Shown: in pieces, positions 43,758 through 51,358 of the stretch
Position numbering within the stretch: the first letter of the stretch is position 1
Layout of the letters: each line of letters begins with the position of its first letter
Assembly (NCBI RefSeq): GCF_003585885.1
Contig: NZ_NRHC01000002.1
Coordinates: forward strand, 1 to 64,000
Origin: Psittacicella hinzii
GTDB lineage: Bacteria > Pseudomonadota > Gammaproteobacteria > Enterobacterales > Psittacicellaceae
DNA: 64,000 bases
Direction of reading: 5' to 3'
Program-made: the position numbers and the translations under genes
The notes under the pieces: generated by a model
Database searches by the model: none
What the model was told of the DNA's origin: nothing
What the model saw: only the letters and a program-made list of their open reading frames with translations

Positions 43758-44315
43758 ATGTTCGGTCCATTCTCTGCTCAAACTATCGCTAACTATTTCA
43801 TTCTATTTAATGAAAAGCACCCTGACAAGCTTACCAATCTAACAGAGCGTAAGCTCCAGCTTTTATTATATTTCGCACAACTATTAGCTGTTGGCAAATA
43901 CCTAGAGCCTATCTTCGAAGACGCTGTCAAAGTAGAGCCTAAACTAGGTCCTTATATCCCAAGCGTGTCTATACGTGTAACTTCTCCATTTAAAGAAGAG
44001 ACAAATAAAAACGGTAAACTAGAGTATCGGCATGCTTATAAACTCACAGGTAATACGTTTCAAGAAACCAAAACTATGGGACTGCTAAACGCTGTGGTGG
44101 ATATCTACGGTAAGCTAACAGAAGAGCAACTCACAGAGCTAGCAACTCAAAAAGGCTCTGCATTTACAAGAGCTCTTAATGATGTGAGATTTTATATCGA
44201 TATCAGGGACTACGTAAAAGACTACTCCAGTCAAGAACGTAAGCTCAAATGGTCTAAATCTAAAAATCCAATTGTAAAAGCCATTAAGAACCTTAAAGTT
44301 ATGATATTTAGGTAG
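43758..44315 (+). CDS. Panacea-domain (SocA-like) protein, solitary
   Basis: Resembles the Panacea/DUF4065 antitoxin domain. Seen: TIANYFILFNE (about 9-19), LTERKLQLLLYFAQLLAVGK (about 28-47, the LT.LKLQKLLYFAQ.. core), EPIFEDAVKVEPKLGPYIPS (about 49-68, the PLF.D..EAW..GPVxP block), and VDIYGKLTEEQLTELATQKG (about 113-132, the YG.LS..EL..LTH block). In bacteria such domains neutralise many unrelated toxins encoded beside them; here no toxin gene is adjacent. Temperate phages also carry lone copies. A host-takeover, superinfection or toxin-neutralising role is inference. Followed by a probable small RNA. Confidence 0.6.
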   Translation: MFGPFSAQTIANYFILFNEKHPDKLTNLTERKLQLLLYFAQLLAVGKYLEPIFEDAVKVEPKLGPYIPSVSIRVTSPFKEETNKNGKLEYRHAYKLTGNTFQETKTMGLLNAVVDIYGKLTEEQLTELATQKGSAFTRALNDVRFYIDIRDYVKDYSSQERKLKWSKSKNPIVKAIKNLKVMIFR

Positions 44316-44323
44316 GATTGTGG

Positions 44324-44428
44324 TATAATTGGCTAAGACGAGTATGTTTTAGCCATTTATATGCTCCGATCTAAATGTTAGACAAGGAAATGCGTGAACC
44401 CTAGCTAATTTAGCTGGGGTTCATTTTT
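44324..44428 (+). ncRNA. Candidate phage small RNA
   Basis: TGGTATAAT is a perfect extended -10 (44321-44329). The transcript would start near 44336 and fold TGGCTAA/TTAGCCA (44330-44355). It would end at the hairpin GAACCC.AGCTAA/TTTAGCT.GGGTTC (44396-44422) with TTTTT, so about 90 nt long. No -35 is evident, as usual for extended -10 promoters. Confidence 0.45.
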
Positions 44429-44495
44429 ATTTGGCTAGATTATCAATTTCAAATCAGTAAAGTTAAAAAATTATTAAAATATTTTTAATAAAGTA

Positions 44496-44524
44496 TTGTA
44501 TTTAGAAAAATGGTATTGTATAAT
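44496..44524 (+). promoter_or_regulatory. Candidate late promoter
   Basis: TTGTAT, exactly 17 nt, TATAAT. A transcript starting near 44531 would meet the 44695-44734 terminator after about 200 nt, directly before the lysis and morphogenesis genes. Confidence 0.55.
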
Positions 44525-44694
44525 GTAAGGGATAGAAAAGTATATTTAATAGATTATATTCGCATTTATTAAGCACCGATAAAGAAGTACCGCGTAATTA
44601 TTTTTAAGCATTTTTATAAAAATCTTTATCAATAAGCATAATTCTTAATTTTAGAGAATTTTTTATATCCTTTTTCAGAACATTATACTCCGAT

Positions 44695-44734
44695 ATACAC
44701 TTATGGCTAAAACATAGCTATAAGTGTATTTTTT
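44695..44734 (+). terminator. Terminator abutting the rusA start
   Basis: ATACACTTAT / ATAAGTGTAT, 10-bp stem with an inner AGCTAT partner, then TTTTTT. The last T is followed immediately by the rusA ATG, so rusA has no room for a Shine-Dalgarno outside the stem. Confidence 0.75.
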
Positions 44735-45178
44735 ATGCCTAAAATTCCAAATCAACTCAGTCTTACCCTAGATTATCCTGTGAGTGCCAATGTAATGTAC
44801 CAATACTTTGTAAGCAAAGGTACAGGTCGAAAAGGCTATAAGGCTGGTATGTCACAGAGATATCTATCACCAAAATACAAAGAATTCAAAAACAAAAACA
44901 TCTTTGTAATCAAACAAACAATCAACGAACAAGAATGGCAGACGTCAGAAGATGACGAGTTTGCCTTACATATAGAGCTAGTACAAAAAGATAAGCGTAA
45001 AAGAGATATAGATAACTATAGCAAGACGTTACTAGACCTGCTAACCAATGCAGGGGCTTATCCTGATGATAGCCAAATTCAAGAGCTGTACGTGAAAAAG
45101 AAAACACAACCCACGGCACATGCCGCTTATTGTAAAGTAACGCTTACTAAGATAACCGAAGAACAAAAAGAAGAATGA
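44735..45178 (+). CDS. rusA: Holliday junction resolvase RusA-like
   Basis: Cleaves four-way DNA junctions. The RusA signature is present: KDKRKRDIDNYSKTLLDLLT (about 87-106, with the metal-binding Asp cluster DIDN) and NAGAYPDDSQIQELYVKK (about 107-124, the second DD). Length 147 aa is slightly above E. coli RusA (120). The start codon directly follows a terminator T-run, so expression may depend on antitermination or coupling. First gene of the late arm. Confidence 0.85.
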   Translation: MPKIPNQLSLTLDYPVSANVMYQYFVSKGTGRKGYKAGMSQRYLSPKYKEFKNKNIFVIKQTINEQEWQTSEDDEFALHIELVQKDKRKRDIDNYSKTLLDLLTNAGAYPDDSQIQELYVKKKTQPTAHAAYCKVTLTKITEEQKEE

Positions 45179-45258
45179 AGAAATTAATAACCTTTCTACT
45201 AATAGCTATCATATCTTGGTGTCTGTGGCTCTATTTAGCATTCAACTATTCAATCTAA
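45175..45258 (+). CDS. Membrane peptide, 27 aa
   Basis: Overlaps the rusA stop by ATGA, a usual coupling form. The product MKKLITFLLIAIISWCLWLY plus seven residues is one hydrophobic helix with a basic start. It leads into the lysis cassette. Too small for family assignment; may be a holin modulator or a leader peptide. Confidence 0.5.
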   Translation: MKKLITFLLIAIISWCLWLYLAFNYSI

Positions 45259-45270
45259 GGATATACACAT

Positions 45271-45528
45271 ATGACCAAAGTTTACAAGCTTCTAGCTATC
45301 CTAGAAGCCCTTAGGTTTGGGGTCTACTATCCACTCTCGTATATGTATGCCAATGAAATGGTTAGTAATTTCACCCTATACCTTTACTACTACCTTACAG
45401 GTTTCTTTTACCATTACACATACCTAGTAGTGGTTCTAATCTTCCTAATTGCTAGTTTCTTAAACAACAACGGACAACCCAAACAAAACGATATTAGCAT
45501 TCCAAGGCAATACTCTAAAAAACATTAA
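45271..45528 (+). CDS. Small membrane protein before the holin (85 aa)
   Basis: Two hydrophobic segments at about 8-25 and 44-62 (YHYTYLVVVLIFLIASFLNN) and a polar tail with basic end (RQYSKKH). AAGGAT lies before the ATG. Position between rusA and the holin gene suggests a lysis-related membrane protein (second holin or antiholin), but no family is recognised. Confidence 0.6.
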   Translation: MTKVYKLLAILEALRFGVYYPLSYMYANEMVSNFTLYLYYYLTGFFYHYTYLVVVLIFLIASFLNNNGQPKQNDISIPRQYSKKH

Positions 45529-45541
45529 TAGGTAACCAACC

Positions 45542-45937
45542 ATGAGCTTGCCAACAGGTGAGTGGTTTGAAGTATTTACTAATATCTCTCTCTTCCTAGA
45601 GTTCTTTGTAAACCTACAATCTGTGAAATGGTCTCTAATAGGCGTAGCCTTTGCCATATTCAAATTCAAAAAAGACGGTAGGGTAAAAGTACTAAGGTTT
45701 TGGTGGGAGCTCTTATTCGTATTCTTAGCCGTTTATATTGGCTCACCTATTGCAATCTTGAACGGGATACCAGAGCAATACTTACCAGTGTTAGCGGCAA
45801 TTATTGGCTACTCTGGGGTCGACGGTATTGTCAAGACTGTCAAAAAGTTTCTGCACTTTTGGCTAGAGTATTTTATCGAAAAGAAAACCAACAAAACCTT
45901 TAAAAAGAAACAGGACTATGACGATGATCCAAACTAA
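45542..45937 (+). CDS. Probable holin (131 aa)
   Basis: Membrane protein expected to form the lysis hole. Hydrophobic helices at about 28-45 (VKWSLIGVAFAIFKF), 55-75 (WWELLFVFLAVYIGSPIAIL) and 82-98 (LPVLAAIIGYSGVDGIV). The segment AAIIGYSGVDGIVKTVKKFL matches the AxxIGxxGVDxIxxxxxxxL pattern of LydA/phage holin families. Charged C-terminal tail (KKQDYDDDPN). Overlaps the endolysin gene by 20 nt, as in holin-endolysin pairs. Confidence 0.7.
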   Translation: MSLPTGEWFEVFTNISLFLEFFVNLQSVKWSLIGVAFAIFKFKKDGRVKVLRFWWELLFVFLAVYIGSPIAILNGIPEQYLPVLAAIIGYSGVDGIVKTVKKFLHFWLEYFIEKKTNKTFKKKQDYDDDPN

Positions 45938-46460
45938 TTTAAATAACTTAACTAAAGAAGAAAAAGCTCTGAAGATTGCTATCAAGTACATCGCAAGGTT
46001 CGAGGGGTTTAAATCTAAGGTATATCTGGATCCAATTGGTATTCCAACCGTAGGATATGGTTTTACTGATAAGAAGCTAATCGAGCTGTACAGTAAGCCA
46101 GGTATGTCAATGTCAAAGCATGAAGCTAACCAGTACCTAGAGAAAGAATACCTACCGCGTATGGTGCAAGCCCTCAAGAAGTATTTAGATTTTAATACCC
46201 TTAATCATTTCCAGCTAGCTGCGATCTACAGCTTTGTGTATAACTTTGGGATTAGCAAGTTCCTAAACTACACACTGTACAGAAAGATCAAAAGCAGTCC
46301 AAACGATCAAGGTATTAATGACCTCTTTGATATGTACGTTTGGGGCACTGATAGAGTAACAAAACAAAGAGTTAAGCTCAAAGGATTAGTTATCAGACGT
46401 CAAGAAGAGAGATTACTATATTTCACCCCTCCAGATACACCGGTAGAGAAATATGTTTAA
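45918..46460 (+). CDS. GH24 endolysin (lysozyme)
   Basis: Cleaves peptidoglycan between MurNAc and GlcNAc. Catalytic core is visible: IARFEGFKSKVYLDPIGIPT then VGYGF (about 28-53) carries the Glu of FEG and the Asp/Thr of the E-x8-D-x5-T triad found in T4-type lysozymes. Later, LNHFQLAAIYSFVYNFG and VIRRQEERLLY are usual helices. Length 180 aa is typical. No signal peptide or SAR helix is seen, so export depends on the holin. The third codon is also ATG (45924) and is better spaced from AGGA. Confidence 0.88.
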   Translation: MTMIQTNLNNLTKEEKALKIAIKYIARFEGFKSKVYLDPIGIPTVGYGFTDKKLIELYSKPGMSMSKHEANQYLEKEYLPRMVQALKKYLDFNTLNHFQLAAIYSFVYNFGISKFLNYTLYRKIKSSPNDQGINDLFDMYVWGTDRVTKQRVKLKGLVIRRQEERLLYFTPPDTPVEKYV

Positions 46461-46860
46461 AGCTTTATTATTTCTTCTTAATAAGGGCTATAAGAGCCCT
46501 GTATCGCTTCTTATGATTATCCTAATGGGTTTCCTAGGGATAACTCAATACCAAGCGCAAAAACGTGATTATGAGCTATTTACGCTAACTCAACAGAATG
46601 CAGTCTACTTAGAGCAACTTAGACAAGAGCAAGAGGCTGCTAAAGAAATGCGTGAAAAGATTTATGAAATGCAACAACGCATTCAGATTTTAGCTCAAGA
46701 GAAGAACGACCTTAATAACCAATTTCATAACGCTTTATTAGCGATATCCAATGACTTACAAAAAGATCAATGTGCTGTACAGCCTATTTCTGATAGTCTT
46801 CTTAAGTGGCTGTCAAGCACCAATCCAACCAGTTCAACCGCAAGCACTGCAAACAAATAG
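46453..46860 (+). CDS. Rz-like inner-membrane spanin
   Basis: N-terminal membrane helix at about 14-33 (SPVSLLMIILMGFLGITQYQ) followed by a coiled-coil periplasmic domain rich in Gln/Glu (about 50-105, EQLRQEQEAAKEMREKIYEM). This is the layout of lambda Rz. Overlaps the endolysin stop by 8 nt, and contains the start of the Rz1-like gene in another frame. Confidence 0.8.
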   Translation: MFKALLFLLNKGYKSPVSLLMIILMGFLGITQYQAQKRDYELFTLTQQNAVYLEQLRQEQEAAKEMREKIYEMQQRIQILAQEKNDLNNQFHNALLAISNDLQKDQCAVQPISDSLLKWLSSTNPTSSTASTANK

Positions 46861-47059
46861 ATTAACTTTTGTGGAGCTAATACCTGCGGAGTTGTTTGTT
46901 CGTTGTTCAATTCTAGATTTTCAAGGCAAGACATGGGGCGAACTATATAAGTACACGCTCGAGCTTCAGCTAGCGTCAAGGACATGCGCCGCAACGCATA
47001 ACGCCCTGCTTGACTTGATTTTAAAAGAGAGGACAACGATCTCTAATAAGAGTAGCTAG
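46751..47059 (+). CDS. Rz1-like outer-membrane spanin lipoprotein
   Basis: Reads in a different frame from Rz, starting inside it. A signal peptide ends in the lipobox FLSGC (Cys21), followed by a Pro/Gln-rich stretch QAPIQPVQPQ, the mark of o-spanins. It extends about 200 nt past the Rz stop and is longer (102 aa) than lambda Rz1 (60). Together with Rz it should fuse the two membranes at lysis. Confidence 0.8.
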   Translation: MTYKKINVLYSLFLIVFLSGCQAPIQPVQPQALQTNRLTFVELIPAELFVRCSILDFQGKTWGELYKYTLELQLASRTCAATHNALLDLILKERTTISNKSS

Positions 47060-47967
47060 GCTTAGGTTTCTAAGTCTAGTTTACTCATATCTCTATGCCA
47101 GAGTGGGCAAGGGAGTAAGTTTGTTTAGTTAAGAAGCAATAGAGAGGTATTAACCCATAGCTATCATAGGACACGAGGGTGATAGCTAGCCTTTCAATTA
47201 CCCCCATGAGTTTAGAGGGGAGTTAGGGATGTTAGCTAACCTAACTTAATCTAAGGGGTAAGTTGCAGACTGATTATCTTTCTTAGAGTGTATAGCCAGC
47301 ACCAAGGAGGAGAAAGAGATCAGGGTAGTTAAGCAAATGTTAATACCCCCTTGCATTGTAGTAGCCTATTGATTCAGTAGGTTATGAGGGAGGGTTGTCC
47401 TAGGCAACACAGGGAGGGCTTTGAGCTTAGAGATTGATAGGGGCAGGCTGTGATAGGGGCTTATATATGGCACCCATACAGCCTGATATACCTTTATCTA
47501 TCATTATATGAGATAAATGTAAAAATGACATTTATGTCCTATGCTGATATATGGGTACCCCTACCCCTTTACCATAAAAATTATTATTTTTTTAATTTGT
47601 GAAGCAAAGTTAATAAAAATAATTAAATTATTGCAAAAAAGAGGGGCAATGAGGTAAAAAGTAGGTTCTTCTAGTGTGCATAAACCTACCGGACTCACGG
47701 GAAAGCCCGGGATTCTGACATGAGTGGGCAAAAAACCTAATTTGTTGATGTTTTTAGCCCAAAATCGAAAAAAATTGACAAAAAATTGGCGTTTTTTAGC
47801 CTAATTTTGGCTTTCAAATAGACGTCTTTTCACTGAAGAAATCGGCGTTTATTTTATATTGATATCATTTTTTAGAGTTGATTTATGCTTGAGTAGAAAA
47901 GTAGACAAGATAGAACAAAATACCTTTGCCTTAATTACTTGTTTCTTGTCGTTTCAAGGAGGAGATT
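47060..47967. other. 0.9-kb non-coding stretch, probable cos/packaging region
   Basis: No coding frame on either strand. The plus strand is G-rich in the first 450 nt (many GGGG and GAGGG runs), then AT-rich. Small palindromes occur (GTTAGCTAAC near 47231). A structured block lies at 47661-47725: GTAGGTT/AACCTAC, then ACTCA/TGAGT enclosing CGGG-AAAG-CCCG. In lambda the cos site lies exactly here, between Rz/Rz1 and nu1, and the genes on both sides match, so cos and terminase-binding sites are likely within this stretch. The exact cut site cannot be read. Confidence 0.5.
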
Positions 47968-48678
47968 ATGGCGGGTAAAAAGAAGAATGTAGAGATCAAG
48001 AAAGAACTGGATCGCATTAATCTTAAGACGATTGCGAACATTCTAAACGTTGATTTTCGTACGATTAAAAAGCACTATACCGAAGTTTTAAAGCTTGATA
48101 TTGATAACAATAGCGTAGACCCTAAGGATCTATTTCAGTGGCTTTTTGATTATGCTCAAGGCTTTGATAAGCGTAAAAATCAGAACAAAGCTAAACATGA
48201 TACAGGCGGTATCCCTCAATTAAGTGACGATCTTACTGAAGCTGAAGCAAAGGAAGCGTTTGAGTTATTTGGTACCTTACACTTAACTGATCCGGCTAGA
48301 TATAAAACGGTTCAGGAGAGTGTCTACCTTTACATTAAGAACCAACTAGCTATGCAAAAGCTGATTAACATTGATGACGCTAGGAGGATCTTTTTCGATA
48401 TCTTGACTGGTATTCAGGAGACGGTCAGCGGGTTTTTAAACTACCTTAAGGAAGAAATGGGGGCAACCCCTGAAGAGCTGGATAGGATGGAGATCCTTAT
48501 ACGTGAGCTTCAAGTGTTGATCCATAAAGACACCGTTGAGGTTGTTGACAAAATCCCATTAGTAGAGGGTGAGAAGATAACCATTAAGCAGGCTGTTAAT
48601 GGTAAAGGTGTAGAGTACTATGTGATTGCCCCGTCGATTGTAAAGGTAGGCTTTAAAGATGAAGAAAAACCAAATTGA
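47968..48678 (+). CDS. Terminase small subunit
   Basis: DNA-recognition subunit of the packaging terminase. The N-terminal helix-turn-helix reads NLKTIANILNVDFRTIKKHY (about 18-37), then a helical oligomerisation region (KTVQESVYLYIKNQLAMQKL) and a C-terminal part that should bind the large subunit. Excellent Shine-Dalgarno (AAGGAGG). Overlaps terL by 20 nt. Position before a GpA-type large subunit equals lambda Nu1; at 236 aa it is longer than Nu1 (181). Confidence 0.8.
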   Translation: MAGKKKNVEIKKELDRINLKTIANILNVDFRTIKKHYTEVLKLDIDNNSVDPKDLFQWLFDYAQGFDKRKNQNKAKHDTGGIPQLSDDLTEAEAKEAFELFGTLHLTDPARYKTVQESVYLYIKNQLAMQKLINIDDARRIFFDILTGIQETVSGFLNYLKEEMGATPEELDRMEILIRELQVLIHKDTVEVVDKIPLVEGEKITIKQAVNGKGVEYYVIAPSIVKVGFKDEEKPN

Positions 48679-50899
48679 TAATATTGATGACGTTGATCTT
48701 TTAGAAGAGGAGTTACTGGCAGGGACCACCTTGGTTGCCGCTGAGAACTTAGTTACAGATTATGAAGTTCGTGAGTTCGTAGCTAAGAATAACTTTAACG
48801 GGTTGCCACCTTTACCGTCGTTTTATGATTTCTTTAGTTCAATTATTGACATACTTAAACCGGAGCCACTGGAGCCTGTAAGTACAACAATAGAGAGAAT
48901 AATGCGTATACCTGCCACTAGAGGATTATCTAAGCCCTTTAGTGTACGCGGTAGAGCTGCATATATGCGTGAACCACTGGATACCTTAAATAGCCGTCAT
49001 TACAATGAGCTAATCTTTATGGGTTGCGCACGTTCTGGTAAAACGCAGGCACTAGTGACAGGTTTCGCTAGTTATGCAATGTACACTGCTCGCCCGATAA
49101 TTGTCTTTCAGATGAACGGGGAGAAAGCCTTAGAGTTCGCTAAGAAAGAATTTATCCCAACAGTAAACGCTAGCCCTGATTTAGCAAAGCTATTAGGTAC
49201 AAGCCGTGAGGATAAAAACCTCACAATGTACAAATTGAAATCAGGTTCATACGTGTTAATTAGAAAGCCCGCAGTTGCTGATATGGCTTCTACAACAATC
49301 CAGTGCGTGGCATTGACAGACTTCGATCGTATGCCTACTAACGTAGAGGGTGAGGGTAACCCTTGGGATCTAGCAAAAGCAAGGACTACAACGTATGGGA
49401 TTGACGCCATGGCTGTGGCAGAAAGCTCGCCCGGCTTTGATGTTAAGAACCCTGACAAGCGTTTAGATCCTCATGATAGTTATTCATGCGACGGGATTGC
49501 CGCTCTATATAACGTTGGCGACAAGCGCTGCTATTACTTTCAATGCTTAGCTTGTCAGGAGTATTTTTGGGCTACCCCTGAAACTATTACTTATGACGTG
49601 ATTGAGGGGAATATCCGAGGTTCATCTAAGACCGCAAGAGTAGAGTGCCCACACTGTGGACGTCATCATACAGACCAAGAAAGAATTAGGCACCTAATAC
49701 CTAAAGGCGTATGGTTAAAGAAAGGTCAAAAGATCGATAAGCACGGGAATATTACTGGCGAGGTGGTTGAGAATACTAGGGCTTCGTTCTGGTTACGTGC
49801 CCCAGCGTGTGGGTTTATTAGCTTAGAGGAGATTGTTTTTCGATACCTTACGGCTAAACAGCAGTATGAAGACACTGGAGACGACCAGAGTTTAAAAGTA
49901 GTAGTAAATACTACATTCGGCGATCCATACGTACCAGTAGCGTCAAAAGGCGCAGCAGAAGCTGTATACCAGAAAGAGTTAGATTCAGCAATGAACAACG
50001 AGATAGGTGTAGCACCTAGGGATACGGTTTCAATTGTAGCTTGTGTGGACGTTCAGAATGGTAAGGATTCGCGCTTCATTGTTCAGATCTTTGCTTACAC
50101 ACGTGAGGGTAAAATTCACCTGATAGATCGTTTCTCAATCAGAAAGTGGAAAGGTAAAAAAATCCATACGGATATTAACGATTCTACTGACTGGGAGGCT
50201 ATCGAGTACGATGTAATGGAGTATAGGGCTCGCATTAAAGACACAAACCTGACAATGCGCCCTAGAATGACGTTAGTCGATAGTGGTGGTCGTAACTATA
50301 CCACTGATAACGCATATAACTTTTATGAGCATATTGTACGCTCTGGTAAAAGTGCTAGATTACGTTTAGTTAAAGGTATGACTACGCCATTAAATTTCAA
50401 TGGAGGGCAAGCTTGGGCAGTATGGGATACAGCTGTTAGAAAAGATACTAAGCTAGCTAAAAGGGGATTTCGTCTGTTTAAAATCTTCCCTGACCCATTC
50501 AAAAACATGGTTTACAACCTGTTACAGCGTCCTCTGGATCAACCTAAAAGCATTTCATTTAACAAAGGTATACCTAAAGAGGTATACGAAGAATTAGCGG
50601 CCGAGTCGTTAGGGCTTGACGGTAAATATAGCCTTGACGCCCCAGACAAGCGTAACGAAGCGTTAGACTTATTTGTTTACTTCTTAGCTTACCTACAAGA
50701 ATCTAATTTAGAGTTATCGGTAAGAATGGGTAGGAGTAACGCTGAAATATGCACAGCAGAAGAGGGTAATATTAACGCTTTCGACGCCGTGACAAATACC
50801 CCAGTTATAGACGCTAGTCCGCAACAAGACGAAAGCGAAGAAGAGTTAGAAGCCGAAATTGTTGATGACTTCAACTTCGGTAGAAGAAAATTATTTTAG
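48659..50899 (+). CDS. Terminase large subunit, GpA family
   Basis: ATP-driven DNA packaging motor and nuclease. Walker A GCARSGKTQ (about 122-130), Walker B-like QCVALTDFDRMP (about 219-230), a zinc-ribbon-like pair CLACQ (about 296) and CPHCGRHH (about 331), and the GpA nuclease half: CVDVQNGKDSRFIVQIFAY (about 461-479), TLVDSGG (about 539-545), and RNEALDLFVYFLAYL near the end (about 665). Length 746 aa is near lambda gpA (641). Overlaps terS. Confidence 0.92.
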   Translation: MKKNQIDNIDDVDLLEEELLAGTTLVAAENLVTDYEVREFVAKNNFNGLPPLPSFYDFFSSIIDILKPEPLEPVSTTIERIMRIPATRGLSKPFSVRGRAAYMREPLDTLNSRHYNELIFMGCARSGKTQALVTGFASYAMYTARPIIVFQMNGEKALEFAKKEFIPTVNASPDLAKLLGTSREDKNLTMYKLKSGSYVLIRKPAVADMASTTIQCVALTDFDRMPTNVEGEGNPWDLAKARTTTYGIDAMAVAESSPGFDVKNPDKRLDPHDSYSCDGIAALYNVGDKRCYYFQCLACQEYFWATPETITYDVIEGNIRGSSKTARVECPHCGRHHTDQERIRHLIPKGVWLKKGQKIDKHGNITGEVVENTRASFWLRAPACGFISLEEIVFRYLTAKQQYEDTGDDQSLKVVVNTTFGDPYVPVASKGAAEAVYQKELDSAMNNEIGVAPRDTVSIVACVDVQNGKDSRFIVQIFAYTREGKIHLIDRFSIRKWKGKKIHTDINDSTDWEAIEYDVMEYRARIKDTNLTMRPRMTLVDSGGRNYTTDNAYNFYEHIVRSGKSARLRLVKGMTTPLNFNGGQAWAVWDTAVRKDTKLAKRGFRLFKIFPDPFKNMVYNLLQRPLDQPKSISFNKGIPKEVYEELAAESLGLDGKYSLDAPDKRNEALDLFVYFLAYLQESNLELSVRMGRSNAEICTAEEGNINAFDAVTNTPVIDASPQQDESEEELEAEIVDDFNFGRRKLF

Positions 50900-50910
50900 T
50901 GGAGGTAACA

Positions 50911-51357
50911 GTGACTGAAGAAAATACAAATGAACAATTAGAGCCGGTTACCACAGAGCAAGAGCAATCAGAGGATACTGAAGTTCTTTCATTTGATGAT
51001 TTTGAGAAAGAATTCGATAAGTATGGATTGAGTTATTTTCAGCGAACATACCAAAATTTGGTATCTAGAATTGAACGAGTAGATCCTACAGGGCAGGATA
51101 TAGATTTAGCTATGAAATGGGCAAGTTATCAGACTGCATTTAGAGATCTAATCAAACTGTACCGTTCAAATAACTCAAATATCCGCTCAATTAGTGAAGA
51201 TAGTAGCAAAGTTGAGTTTATTGGCTCTTATCAGGTAATGAGTAATTTTAATAAAGCGGCAAGGGAGTTGGATCTAGCTCTCAAAAAAGCAGAGGGTGAG
51301 TTAGATGATGCGCAAACCATTCAAATCGTTAAAGTGATTTCAATGAGAGGGCGTTAA
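50911..51357 (+). CDS. Head-joining-position protein (148 aa)
   Basis: Not firmly recognised. It stands between terminase and portal, the site of lambda gpW, but is larger and has an acidic N-terminal half (TEENTNEQLEPVTTEQEQSE). The C-terminal half is helical (NFNKAARELDLALKKAEGEL). I choose GTG at 50911, since GGAGG lies 5 nt upstream. A GTG at 50899 would overlap the terL stop and swallow the ribosome site. Two nt before the portal start. Confidence 0.6.
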   Translation: MTEENTNEQLEPVTTEQEQSEDTEVLSFDDFEKEFDKYGLSYFQRTYQNLVSRIERVDPTGQDIDLAMKWASYQTAFRDLIKLYRSNNSNIRSISEDSSKVEFIGSYQVMSNFNKAARELDLALKKAEGELDDAQTIQIVKVISMRGR

Positions 51358-51358
51358 G

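Larger units (their letters stand above)
44316..44734 (+). other. Regulatory gap between Panacea gene and rusA
   Basis: 419 nt without a supportable gene. It contains an extended -10 promoter and small-RNA candidate (44324-44428), a second promoter (44496-44524), a third -10-like TATACT (44684) and a terminator touching the rusA start codon (44695-44734). Confidence 0.6.
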
